Positions 1 to 10,108 of a DNA stretch of 64,000 nucleotides are shown piece after piece. The notes under the pieces are model-generated. The model was not told the origin of the DNA. It ran no database searches and saw only the letters and a program-made list of their open reading frames with translations. Numbering within the stretch: position 1 is the stretch's first letter; every line of letters starts with the position of its first letter. This DNA comes from Argyresthia goedartella (taxonomy: Eukaryota; Arthropoda; Insecta; Lepidoptera; Argyresthiidae). Both the position numbers and the translations under genes were made by a program. The stretch spans positions 16,983,579-17,047,578 of the forward strand of contig OX463816.1 in NCBI GenBank assembly GCA_949825045.1. Direction: 5' to 3'.

Positions 1-228
1 TTCGCGAAACGTATCTAAATCCTTGTATCGTGCTTTGAATTGAGAAACGAGCGCTGAATCTAGCGGCTTTTGAACACTTAGTTTGTACGCAATGTTATAA
101 AGGTTTGACATGAACTCCTCATAAGTACTCATTGCTAAAGCATTCGCCCGTAAAGTTGGATCCAATGCAAGACTAGGCTTGATAGGATTCATTTCAATAT
201 CTGACGACGGTCTATCTTCCGAATTCAT
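1..228 (-). CDS. gag: Gag N-terminus of a truncated LTR retroelement
   Basis: Seen: an open frame of 76 codons runs from an ATG at 228 to the window edge with no stop. It begins MNSEDRPSSD and continues into a charged, helical-looking stretch. The start is chosen because upstream of it (in element orientation) lies a leader of about 340 bp. That leader follows the primer-binding-site motif at 567-583 that both complete Bel/Pao elements of this window also carry next to their 5' LTR. Known: Gag N-termini of Bel/Pao elements are poorly conserved, so sequence similarity alone does not prove the family. Inference: this is the 5' end of another minus-strand Bel/Pao-like element whose body lies to the left of the window. 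No domain is recognised in these 76 residues. Confidence 0.6.
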   Translation of the reverse strand, partial: MNSEDRPSSDIEMNPIKPSLALDPTLRANALAMSTYEEFMSNLYNIAYKLSVQKPLDSALVSQFKARYKDLDTFRE

Positions 229-566
229 GACGAAATCTATCGAAATGTAACACAGAAACTCGAACACCTATTGTTTGTTTACTTTTGTTTGACGTTTGAT
301 TGAAGTGAGTGAATGAATGACAATAACCGATTCAGTGTTGCTAGTAAAAATAATATTATGGGTGCGTTCCAGTAGAGCAGGTTGGTTCCGATTTTCCTAA
401 CCTTTACTAAGTCGGATCCTACAACAATATTGTGGAACAAGCACAACTATGCATATCTACCCCCGAACTATGAATAAAAGCAAAATTACCTTGAAATACG
501 AAAAATGGTGATTCACGATTAGAATTTGATGATTTAGAATACCAAAAAGGGAAAATAACAGGGATA

Positions 567-583
567 TCCGGTTCGAAGGACCA
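567..583 (-). promoter_or_regulatory. Primer binding site of the left-edge LTR element
   Basis: The 17-mer tccggttcgaaggacca is identical to the motif beside the 5' LTR of both complete Bel/Pao elements (23478-23494 and 62692-62708). On the minus strand it reads TGGTCCTTCG..., the expected TGG start of a tRNA-primed site. I could not assign the tRNA. Confidence 0.65.
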
Positions 584-590
584 CGAAGGA

Positions 591-984
591 TGTTGGGAAA
601 AGATTGAAGGAGATGAAACTCACGCGTGCTCCTCTTCGCTGGTTCAATGATGAGTCTGAGGCTTCTGGTGTTCTTGCCTGATTTGAGTGGGCTTCAATCA
701 CTTTCCGTTCATCGGGTGAGGTTGCTAATTCTCCTTATCGCGACGGTTGTAGGGCGACGCGAGGACTCGAGCCCATAGAAAAGCAGTTGACGGGACAAAA
801 CGGTAATGTCGACCGAACCGATCCGTGGCGCACTCGGAAGTCGTGGCAAAAGTGTGGTGTCTATGACAGCTGTCATCCTCTTCTTTTCTTCTACCCACGC
901 GTGAGTGGATAAAGGAAATGGAAGGTAAAGGATAAATTGGCATAGGCGCGAAATTTGAATCCTACTCCCATTCTACACCTAACA
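591..984 (-). repeat. Probable 5' LTR of the left-edge element
   Basis: The segment starts tgttggg just beyond the primer binding site and could end at cctaaca (978-984), giving the inverted TG...CA termini of an LTR about 394 bp long. No second copy is inside the window, so the outer boundary is a guess based only on these short termini. No protein-coding signal is seen. Confidence 0.4.
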
Positions 985-1189
985 TGAAGTCATTTTCATG
1001 TCAGGATCGGTTACGCGATGTCATCGATAAAAGAACTTACTTATAAAAGAAATACCGCTGATAACTAGCCAACCCATAGACCATCTTGTATATTTAAAGA
1101 GACCTTTTGTCTTACTAATCGTTATCATGTCTTGAGACGGTTTTGACTAAAAGCATCGTGTTTATGCCATACTCAAATCTAACTTACTT

Positions 1190-1452
1190 TATAGCTCCCC
1201 CCTCCTAATTTTGCAAACACCTCTTCTATACGCGGAAGAGTGTATTTGTCAACTTAGAGACCTTTATAACCGAACCGAATAGCAACCGAATAGTCACCGC
1301 AAACTCTAACGTCTCCATTTGCCTTTAAAACCGGCACTAAGGGGTTCCATATTCCGAGGAAGTTACTGGTACCAATAAATCTTGGTCAACTAACCTATCT
1401 ATCTCACTATTGACTTTGTCTCGGTCTCGGTTTAAAAAACTCATTAACTGAT
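1190..1452 (-). pseudogene. Decayed Ty3/Gypsy reverse transcriptase fragment
   Basis: On the minus strand this piece translates to recognisable Gypsy RT motifs: a segment reading EIDRLVDQDLLVPV, then a TPLVPV-type stretch, LKANGDVRVCGDYSV and YTLPRIEEVFAKLGGGSY. These correspond to the start of the RT finger and palm regions in Ty3/Gypsy polymerases. At least one stop and one extra repeated segment interrupt the frame. The YxDD box, RNase H and integrase are absent and no LTRs were found. It is a dead fragment lying between the left-edge LTR element and the DIRS element. Confidence 0.7.
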
Positions 1453-1616
1453 CCCGGCTTTATACTTATCTATGTTTATCTCGATTTTATAAAAAATAAC
1501 GTAAGATTCTGAACCTAAACCTGGACCATTTTACTAAATAAACATTTTCACACTGTGCACGTTTCAAATCCAACCAATATTTTATTTTCATCGTTTTGTG
1601 CTAAATTGTGTAGAAA

Positions 1617-3299
1617 ATGGGAATAAAAAGGAAACACGAGTCTAGTGACGATAGGATGCGTAGGAAGATACATGAATACGAGGGTCGTTTGGCCAAAAAA
1701 CGTATGCTTCGCCGTAATACAACGTCCACTGATTCTGCCGGCCATAGTGACAAAAATGGAGGTAAGGTACTATTTCTCTAAAAACAGGTAGTTATTTCTC
1801 TCTTGGCCCACTGAACAAAAAGACTGAGCTTTCAGTTTTCATTGATTTTACGATGCGAGAAACCAGTAAGGTTATCACTGTTGTTATAAGTAAATGTGTT
1901 GCGAGATGTCATCGGGTTTACCTCTGACACTTAGCAGTTTTTTATTTTTTTATTATCTATAGATATCACTGAAACCAGAAACAAGTACACGGCAAGTCCC
2001 GCATTTTATGACTGGGAAGATGAGTGTAACTATGAGAACGTCCAACAACAGCGGCCCAATGATATCTAGGACCAGACACAGGCTAATGCCTCAGCCATCC
2101 CACCGGCCCCAGCCGCGATAGCCGTCACTGACATACCTACCTCGAGTACCGCCACTGCCGCCCAGCCCTCTGTCTCCGCCTCTGCTGACGCAGTCGCTGT
2201 TGTAACACCGCCGGTAGTTCCAGATGACACTACAGTCCCCTCCCCCACGACTGCGACCCCGGATCTGCCCCTAAATGATACAATATTGTCACTTTTAGGG
2301 GATGCCCCAGCAACTGATCTGGAAATGGGGCCACCTGTACATAAGGACATCTCCCTTAGATGGCACGAAATTATTACAAAGGGGTTAAAGGATAAGAACA
2401 AGATCACTGATGAATACAAAATTCCAAACAATCTTGATAAATTGGTACCACCGATATTTAATGCGGAAGTCATTTCGGCACTGGCCGCTACACCAGCCCC
2501 GGCAAAAAGAGACTACGCGCTCCAACAGCGCCAGAAACAAATAGGAGTAACACTTGCAGTTCTCAGCAGGTAGCTGGATACCTTGCTCATGGATGAGTCA
2601 CTTATGGCTCGGGAACCAATAATCAAGACGACAAGTGATGCCTGCAGGCTACTTTGTGAACTGTTCCATAGCGAGACACGCACTAGACGAAGTTTAATAA
2701 TTTCATCTATCAATTCCCAAATGAAGGAACAGCTAATTGAAACTACACCAGAAAAATTCCTTTTTGGTGAGAATTTAACAGACAGACTGCGAACAGCTCA
2801 AAACATACATCGTTCTGCTAATATCTTGCAACCAATCCAAAACAGACCCAATTAGCCAAGGAATAATAATTTAAACTCGAAAACCCCGTATCGGAGACCA
2901 GGAACAGCGGTGACAGGCCGTCCCGAGACGGGGAGACCACAGTTGAATGCGCGTCCAAACCAGCTGCCGCCACCGCCGCCGCCGCCACCGGCTCGTGGCC
3001 ACAGGCCGCCGTCGCCGCCACCACCGGGAGCTCGTGGCTACAGACCGCCGCCGCCCGCCGCCACCACCTCCGCCGTACCGTTGGAGATAACGGAGGTTCA
3101 GTACGCAGGACGGCTGTCCTATTTCTTTAAGCAATGGGAAAGTGTTACATATGATAATGTCATCCTATCTTGGATTAACGGATATAAAATCCCCTTCATA
3201 TGCCTTCCAGTACGCAGTGATAGTCCTCATACAATTTTTAGTTCTGAGGAAGAGTTTTCTAATATAAACTGTTGCATTAAAAAATTACGCTATTTCTGA
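1617..3299 (+). pseudogene. gag: DIRS gag, spliced, with three in-frame amber codons
   Basis: The ATG at 1617 opens a lysine/arginine-rich N-terminus (MGIKRKHESSDDRMRRK). A GT-AG junction (intron 1762-1962) joins it in frame to a long second exon. That exon contains an Ala/Pro/Thr-rich region, a conserved-looking core around 2290-2860 (for example WHEIITKGL and RRSLIISSINSQMKEQL) and a proline-rich tract encoded by GC-rich repeats at 2958-3070. The same frame is interrupted by TAG at 2066, 2571 and 2853 and ends at TGA 3297. No other stop type occurs before that. Known: DIRS gag proteins are highly variable, so the assignment rests on position directly before a DIRS RT. The intron is inferred from sequence only. 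Confidence 0.6.
1762..1962 (+). other. Candidate intron in DIRS gag
   Basis: The donor GAG|GTAAGG and an acceptor after a T-rich tract (ttatctatag) bracket 201 bp. Removing it keeps the reading frame open from the ATG at 1617 into the gag core. Unspliced, the frame stops shortly after the donor. Confidence 0.45.
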
Positions 3300-3414
3300 A
3301 TGTCTCCTCGTTAGTAACGAATTTATTTCCAGTATATTTTTAGTGCCAAAACCGAATGGAGAGAACAGATTCATTTTAAACCTAAAATGCCTAAACAAAT
3401 TTGTGAGAACACAT
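3076..3414 (+). pseudogene. pol: DIRS reverse transcriptase, N-terminal part
   Basis: The stretch AGRLSYFFKQWESVTYDNVI and the following INGYKIPF match the start of DIRS RT. After a one-base frame change near 3290 the RT continues as [20 protein letters not shown] and LNKFVRTH, then breaks off at 3414 where a LINE is inserted. The remainder of the domain resumes at 8622. The frame change and the insertion both disable this copy. Confidence 0.75.
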
Positions 3415-3950
3415 CCTCTTCCCCCCGGACCTCAACTTGAGTAGACGTGCCTTAAAACTGTATATCTTTATTTAAACAGAAAATAAATCAAAAACCAAAA
3501 TAAATCAGTGATCAAAAATTAGGAGTGCAGAAGCAACCAAGAGCTATAAAAAGTGTGCGATCGTCGTCCTCAACTATGCTGCAGTGACTCACCTGGCCAC
3601 GCCCGGAAACCTGTGCGTGAGTTTGACCCCGCCTACTCAACCAACCACGGCTGGCCCCGCCAGCATACCTGCACCTGCGCCCCGCCCGCTTCGATCTGCG
3701 CGTGAGTCATCCCTCCTGCCTACCAACCACGGCGCGCAGCTCATACGGCCCGCCGCAAGGAACCACCCCTACCACTACCACCTATACAACGACTGATTAG
3801 TCACCTCCTGTAGATCGCTGTCGCCCTGGTACTTTTGCTCGGTGCTTACACTCACGTTAACACCAACCTACTGACGTGACGAGTGAGACTCACACACCAC
3901 CGATATCTGCATATTTCTGCTGACCTAGTACTGTCTGTCTGAGTACAAGT

Positions 3951-4848
3951 ATGGACTCCCCTGCGACAGTGAACTTCGGTAAGGCGCAGTCAGAATCGAA
4001 TCTAGCCGAGACAGATCCCAGTAGAACACCACCCGATTATGTATCAACGCGTTGTTACAAAAGAAGGAGAGAGGATGACACAGGTTTTGACTTTAGTGAT
4101 TTTAAGGAAGAGATGAAAACTATGATGAAGTCTGTGATGGAAGAACAAGAGAATGAATTGAAGAAAATTAATCCTACACTTAAGGAAATACAGCAAACAA
4201 ACCGGAATATTGAAAACTCTATTGCTTTTTTTAACCAGCCAGAACGAAGAGTTTAAAAATAAAATTGAACAATTGGAAAGTCAAGCAAAAAAAGATCGGG
4301 AACAAATCAACCTTCTTGAGGGTAAAATCGAAGATATGCAAAAAGAAGATCGCAAATCTAGTATAGAAATCAAAGGCGTCCCAAAGATTAAAGATGAATC
4401 TACCGAAGATCTTATCGGAATGGTGCTGCATCTCTCGAAAAGCATAGACTGTGTAGTCACAAAACCCGATATCCGAGAAATCTACCGCACAAAGGGCAAA
4501 AAAGACGGAAACAAAAACTCACCTATTATTGTCGAAACTTCCTCAAAAATTCTCAAGACAGAGATACTTAAAGCTAGCAAAGCGTATAATGTTAAACACA
4601 AAGACGATAAGCTATGCGCAAAACACTTAGGCATCAAGGAAAATGAAAATACTTCAATCTTCGTGTCTGAGCAACTAACAGCCAAAGGAGCTCGCCTACA
4701 TTATCTGGCAAGAGACCTTGCAAAGTCGAAGTCCTACAAGTTTTGTTGGACCTCATTTGGTAGAGTTTATGTGAAGAAAAACGAAAATACATCAGCTATA
4801 CCTATAACCAGCGAGGCCCAAGTCCATAAACTTCTGCAAGGGGACTGA
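3951..4848 (+). pseudogene. LINE ORF1, FP-like nucleic-acid-binding protein, one frameshift
   Basis: Translation starts at MDSPATVNFG and runs through an acidic linker and a long coiled coil (EMKTMMKSVMEEQENELKK, then EQLESQAKKDREQINLLEGK). The C-terminal half resembles the family named for the baculovirus FP protein: SSIEIKGVPKIKDESTEDLI, KLCAKHLGIKENENTSIFVS, and a final YKFCWTSFGRVYVKKNENT. Known: this domain is common in ORF1 proteins of insect non-LTR elements, where it is thought to bind element RNA. A one-base change in a run of seven T at about 4226-4232 breaks the frame, so ORF1 appears as two overlapping frames, 3951-4256 and 4210-4848. The rest is open, which suggests a recent event or a homopolymer sequencing error. 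Confidence 0.75.
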
Positions 4849-5155
4849 CTAGGCGATTTCCTACAAACGTGCTATTGTTCTCTGTCAATTTACGCAAATA
4901 CATACAACATATTTATTACTTTATACCTATACAATATTATTACACAATTATTCCATACATGCATACTCTATAACATTCTAGAACCATTACTGAACAACAC
5001 AACATACACCGTACAACAACTACGAAACAAACGGGAAAATCCAACAAAACAACAACTGCTACTTGCTACCACTTCACTTAAAAATCCACATATGCTTAAT
5101 ATAAAATATCTTACCATTTTAGCGAGTACATCCAGACTTCTGTATCTATTTCTTT

Positions 5156-8107
5156 ATGGATAAGTCTCTACAAACAATGAAATCAATAGACGAAATAGAA
5201 ATAGCACGCTCAACCGAGTGTACAATACAGGATCTAAACAAAACAATTAATATAAAAAAATCGGATATAACAATTATGTCTCAAAATATCAGGAGCGTCT
5301 ATTCCAACATTAATGACCTACAAATAACTCTACATGAGATAAACTTTGATCTAGATATAATGATATTGACGGAATGCAGAATCGACATGCACAAAAACAT
5401 ACCGAATATTCAGACATACTCTACATTCATGACGACTAATCATCTGAATCAAAATGACGGAGTTGTAGCGTATATAAAGGATGGCTACAAAGTAAGTGTC
5501 AGGGAAATAAAACTGATACATGCGTCCTGTCTAGAGATTGCTCTCGATGACATGATAATTCTAGGAATCTATCGCTCCCCTTCAAATGATAATATAGATC
5601 CTTTTATTGACTCATTAAATACACACCTAGACTCACTTAAATTTTCTAAAAACATTATAATAACTGGGGATATTAACATAAATATTATACCCAAACCGTC
5701 AGAAAAAGCCAATGAACGTAAAAATAGACTTACTTATCTAGACACTCTGGCTATGCATGGATTACTACCCGGTCATTGTCTACCAACTAGAGAAAATAAT
5801 TGTCTGGATCACTTTAATTTAAAAATTGATAAAACTAAAATAAAAGCTTACATAGCTGTCCTAGACACATCAATTACGGATCACTCAATGATATTAATGA
5901 AACTATCTACAGTTACAGAACCCTATCTTTGTCACAAAACTAAAACTGTAATTAATTATGAAAAAGCTATGAATACATTAGAACAGAGTAAACTATTAGA
6001 TTTAATGTTGGAAAATGACCCTAACAAACTAACAAATGTAATGGTAAGCAAAATTAACGAAGCAATACAAGAAAACACAACTATAATTAAAATTCCTAAG
6101 TGTAAACGAGTCATTAAGCCTTGGATAACAATAGGTATACTACGCTGCATTAGAAACAGGAACAAAATGCAGAAGCAATTAAGCTCAGACCCAGATAATA
6201 TAATTCTTAGGATCACTTTTCGAAGATACCGAAATTTTTGTAACAATCTTATTAAGAAACTGAAAAGAAATTATGATAGAGCAGAATTAGAAAAAAGTAG
6301 TCATAATCCAAAATCATTGTGGAACTCAATAAATAAAATCACTAACTATAAACAAAATAAAAGCTCAAATCTAGATCTTTTGAAATATAAATCATCACCA
6401 GACACATCAGTTAATTCTGCTAACACTTATTTTACAAATGTCGGGAAAACACTTGCCGAAAATATAATGTCAAACGCAACCCACCAAAGTGATGAGGTTA
6501 ACCTACCTTTCCCGCAATCACAAACTTTTGTTCTACTTGATACTGACCCTCAAGAAGTAGAAACTATACTGAGGAGTCTCAAATCTCAAAGTGCTCCAGG
6601 GTGGGATGGAATAACAACACAATTCTTAAAATACGCGAAACATCTTGTTATTCCCATAATTTCACATCTCGCAAACGTTTGTTTTAAAAATGGCGAGTTT
6701 CCACTTTCTCTGAAGCAATCGATAATCACGCCAGTATTCAAAAGTGGGGATAAAGGAGAGGTTGGCAACTACCGGCCAATTTCCGTGCTTCCGTCTATTT
6801 CTAAAATATTAGAGAAATTAATTAATAACAGATTGATTAAATATCTACAAAGGTTCAACATACTCTCTAAATCTCAGTTTGGATTCCGTCAAGGTTTATC
6901 TACGGAAGATGCCGTCACGGCACTCACATCACTTGTCACGGAAAATGTTGACAAAAAGTTAAAATGCCTGACCGTCTTCCTAGATCTCAGAAAAGCATTT
7001 GACACTGTGTCCGTGCCCATTCTAATACGGAAACTAGAAAACATAGGTATAAGAGAGAACTCGCTTTCTTTATTGACCAGCTATTTGAGTTACAGGAAGC
7101 AGCGTGTTAAAATAGGTCAATACGTCAGTGGGGATACTGACATCACTTATGGGGTACCTCAAGGCAGCGTCTTGGGCCCCACGCTGTTTCTAATATACAT
7201 TAATGACCTATGCAACATGAGCCTCAGACATGGTCAGATCTTCTCGTATGCTGACGATACAGCAATTGTCTTTGATGGTAAAACTTGGGTTGATTTGCAC
7301 GAGACAACTGAGATAGGGCTTGCTAAAGTAGGTAAATGGCTGAGTAATAATCTTCTTACCTTAAACACATCAAAAACAAACTATATATGTTTTACCCCAT
7401 ATGACTCTACACAAAAACTTGCAAACTTTAAGGTAAAAATACACAAATGCAATAACGACACTCGTCCTTGTAACTGCTCGTGCGATTCAATTGAAAAGGT
7501 ATCACATACAAAATATCTTGGTGTTTATGTAGATCAACGACTTTCCTGGCACTTTCAAATTGAAATGATTCTAAACAGAATACGCAAGCTTGTCTGGCTC
7601 TTTAAACACTTGAGACACATTGCAACAATAAAAATATTAAAATCAATATATATATCCCTAGCTCAGTCACTAATTACTTATTGCTTACCAATCTGGGGAG
7701 GGGCGGTAAAAACAAAAATGATTGACATCGAACGCGCACAGAGAACACTATTAAAGGTTATATATTTTAAACCACGAAGATTTCCGACAACAGAGCTTTA
7801 TAGCCTTTGTGAAGTGCTGTCTGTGAGGAAATTATACATACTTAACGTAATATTAAAAACACATAAAACACTTAAATATGATCCTAAAACACTCGAAAAG
7901 AGAAGGTGTTATATGGTGATTCCGCCACACCCTGTAAAAACTAAATTTGCCGAAAGACAGATTACAAAAAGAGCTACCACATTGTACAACTTAGCAAATA
8001 AACATATAAAAATATACGAAATGACAATATATGAATGCAAAAAAGCAGTGACTAAATGGTTAATGGATAAATCGTACGAGGAAACTGAAGCTCTTCTTGG
8101 AACCTGA
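5156..8107 (+). CDS. LINE ORF2: AP-type endonuclease and reverse transcriptase
   Basis: This 983-residue protein nicks target DNA and copies the element RNA by target-primed reverse transcription. The endonuclease spans about residues 38-250, with motifs NIRS (44-47), LTE (71-73), GDININ (171-176) and TDHS (241-244), the last carrying the catalytic D-H pair. The RT shows SAPGWDGI, GNYRPISVLPSISKILEKL, QFGFRQGLSTEDAV, FLDLRKAFDTV, GVPQGSVLGP and the catalytic YADD (698-701), followed by YLGVYVDQRLSW. A C-terminal thumb and tail of about 250 residues follows. All core catalytic residues are present and there is no stop, so ORF2 could be functional. Length is normal for this class. The start at 5156 is the first ATG in frame, after a tattt-rich spacer. 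Confidence 0.92.
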   Translation: MDKSLQTMKSIDEIEIARSTECTIQDLNKTINIKKSDITIMSQNIRSVYSNINDLQITLHEINFDLDIMILTECRIDMHKNIPNIQTYSTFMTTNHLNQNDGVVAYIKDGYKVSVREIKLIHASCLEIALDDMIILGIYRSPSNDNIDPFIDSLNTHLDSLKFSKNIIITGDININIIPKPSEKANERKNRLTYLDTLAMHGLLPGHCLPTRENNCLDHFNLKIDKTKIKAYIAVLDTSITDHSMILMKLSTVTEPYLCHKTKTVINYEKAMNTLEQSKLLDLMLENDPNKLTNVMVSKINEAIQENTTIIKIPKCKRVIKPWITIGILRCIRNRNKMQKQLSSDPDNIILRITFRRYRNFCNNLIKKLKRNYDRAELEKSSHNPKSLWNSINKITNYKQNKSSNLDLLKYKSSPDTSVNSANTYFTNVGKTLAENIMSNATHQSDEVNLPFPQSQTFVLLDTDPQEVETILRSLKSQSAPGWDGITTQFLKYAKHLVIPIISHLANVCFKNGEFPLSLKQSIITPVFKSGDKGEVGNYRPISVLPSISKILEKLINNRLIKYLQRFNILSKSQFGFRQGLSTEDAVTALTSLVTENVDKKLKCLTVFLDLRKAFDTVSVPILIRKLENIGIRENSLSLLTSYLSYRKQRVKIGQYVSGDTDITYGVPQGSVLGPTLFLIYINDLCNMSLRHGQIFSYADDTAIVFDGKTWVDLHETTEIGLAKVGKWLSNNLLTLNTSKTNYICFTPYDSTQKLANFKVKIHKCNNDTRPCNCSCDSIEKVSHTKYLGVYVDQRLSWHFQIEMILNRIRKLVWLFKHLRHIATIKILKSIYISLAQSLITYCLPIWGGAVKTKMIDIERAQRTLLKVIYFKPRRFPTTELYSLCEVLSVRKLYILNVILKTHKTLKYDPKTLEKRRCYMVIPPHPVKTKFAERQITKRATTLYNLANKHIKIYEMTIYECKKAVTKWLMDKSYEETEALLGT

Positions 8108-8620
8108 ACAATCAAAAATGATATTTGGATACATAAGTATATTAAATACAGATAAACACAGATAAATATATAAAATATTTAGCAAATAAAAACAAATGTA
8201 TGGACGTTTGTATAGGGTTTATTTTATTTATTAGTTTATACATTTATTTATTTATTTATTTTATATAAAGGATATAAATATTCTCAATGTATATAAGATA
8301 AATTTATTAAATTTCATAATATTTTTGATAGAATTGTATAACTTATTAAATTTTTTATTACATAAACAATATGAATGCCAATGATATGTCTATGCCAATA
8401 AATTAATTATGCATGAATTTTATAGATTAATATAGTACTTACAGTATTTTTTAGGTACCTACTTTTTTTATGTAACGCACTAAATGTTAATGTAATTACG
8501 GAAGAGCGGGTTCTCCTGGCACAGGTATTTTTTACTTAAAAGGAGGACTCCACAATTATGTTATTGAAATAGTGTGTTAAAGAAATAAATGAATTTTAAT
8601 TTAATTTAATTTAATTTAAC
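8108..8620 (+). repeat. LINE 3' UTR with TTTAA tandem tail
   Basis: An AT-rich untranslated region of about 490 bp follows the ORF2 stop and ends in about five TTTAA units at 8594-8619, directly against the resumed DIRS coding sequence. Short tandem tails of this kind replace poly(A) in several CR1-related lineages. Confidence 0.7.
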
Positions 8621-10010
8621 TGCATTTCAAGCTTGAGGACTATCGGACTGCAACAAAGCTGATTTTTCATAAATTTGTCATGGCATCTATTGATTTAAAA
8701 GACGCGTACTTCTTAGTACCGATCCACTCCTCACATAAAAAAAATTGAGATTCAGATTTAATGCAAAGCTTTTTCAATTTAACTGCCTACCATTTGGATT
8801 GTCAACTGCACCGTTTGTCTTTACCAAACTACTCAAACCAGTGATGGAATTGCTCAGAAAAAGGGGTATTGTAGCTGTTATATACCTTGATGATATATTT
8901 TGTATCGCATCTTCTTTTTTGGAATGTCAAAAAACTATTAATTTAATTAAGATTACATTAGAGAGTTTGAGTTTCCTTATTAATCATGAAAAGAGCTGTC
9001 TTCAACCTTCTATGCGATGTAGATATTTGGGTTTCATTTTCGATTCCGAAAAAATGGCTTTAGAACTGCCCTCTGAAAAGAGCCAAAAAAATCTAAAGTT
9101 ATTGAATACGTTCTTAGTGATTCGACAGTGTCGCTTACGAGAATTCGCACAGTTTTTAGGATTATTAGTATCTGTTTGCCCCGCAATTGACTACTCATGG
9201 ATATACACAAAGAAATTTGAACGTTTTAAATTTCATTGTTTATGTAACAACCCCTCATATAACCAGATTATTGTAATACCGGAAGATCTCAAACCAGACA
9301 TGTTATGGTGGATAGAACATATAAAACAGGATTACTCTATTTTATGATTTAATAATTTTAAGTTAGAAATTTATTCTGACGCCTCATTGACGGGGTGGGG
9401 GGCTTATTATGATAGTAACGAAGTATATGGGTACTGGAGAGAGGATGAACGGGATCTTCATATCAATGTGCTTGAACTAAAAGCAGCATTGCTTGCGATA
9501 AAGTCATTCACTGTAAATTTACATGACATTGAGATTCTAATGCGTATAGACAATACAACAGCCATAGCATGTATTAATAAAATGGGGAGTGTACAGTACC
9601 CACATTTCGATGATGTGACTCGAGAAATCTGGCAGTGGTGCGAAGAGCGTAGATTGTTTATATTTGCATCATATATCAACACAAAGGATAATTTTGAGGC
9701 CGATCAATTGTCAAGGCAAAAATTCCAGGGCACAGAGTGGGAATTGGCCGATTATGCATTCAGAGATATTATTAATTTCTTAGGAAAACCAGAGGTAGAT
9801 TTGTTTGCAAGTCGCAGCAATGCCAAATGTTCCAAATTTGTGTCCTGGAAGAATGAACCAGGCGCTTGGACAATTTATGCGTTTACAATACCTTGGACAA
9901 ATTTAAATTTTTACGCCTTCCCACCATTTTCTCTCATTCTTAAAATGCTTCAGAAGATTTTACACGAAAAGGCCGAGGGAACCGTAGTTGTCCCAAAATG
10001 GGCGACTTAA
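8621..10010 (+). pseudogene. pol: DIRS reverse transcriptase and RNase H
   Basis: Resuming after the LINE, the RT reads HFKLEDYRTATKLI and MASIDLKDAYFLVPIHSS. After a small frame change near 8735 comes FNCLPFGLSTAPFVFTKLLK and the catalytic box YLDD (in IYLDDIF, about 8881-8900). The RNase H domain follows in the same frame as the RT core, interrupted by one TGA at 9345. It shows IYSDASLTGWGAYY, LELKAALLAI and RIDNTTAIACIN, carrying the D-E-D metal ligands, and NFEADQLSR. The protein ends at 10010. Apart from the frame change and the TGA, the catalytic residues are all present. Confidence 0.85.
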
Positions 10011-10108
10011 CCGTGGTATCCCCTTTTACAAAAGATGTCGGTCTCGGAAACAATAATATTTAAGCGTAACAGAAACCTTTAACAATCTCCTTTCAGTCAC
10101 TAGCACAA

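Larger units (their letters stand above)
3415..8620 (+). mobile_element. Near-full-length non-LTR retrotransposon (CR1/Jockey-like group)
   Basis: The element interrupts the DIRS RT exactly between the codons for ...KFVRTH and ...FKLEDYRTATKLI. It has a 5' UTR with a GC-rich promoter-like region (3415-3950), ORF1 with one frameshift (3951-4848), a spacer of about 300 bp, an intact 983-codon ORF2 (5156-8107) and an AT-rich 3' UTR. It ends in a TTTAA tandem tail (about 8594-8619) instead of poly(A). The flanks share only a very short match (CAT), so the target duplication is unclear. Clade assignment within the APE-type LINEs is tentative. Confidence 0.85.

Noticed and set aside
2066..2473. Minus-strand open frame of 135 codons
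   Set aside because: It is the antisense shadow of DIRS gag and has no domain of its own.
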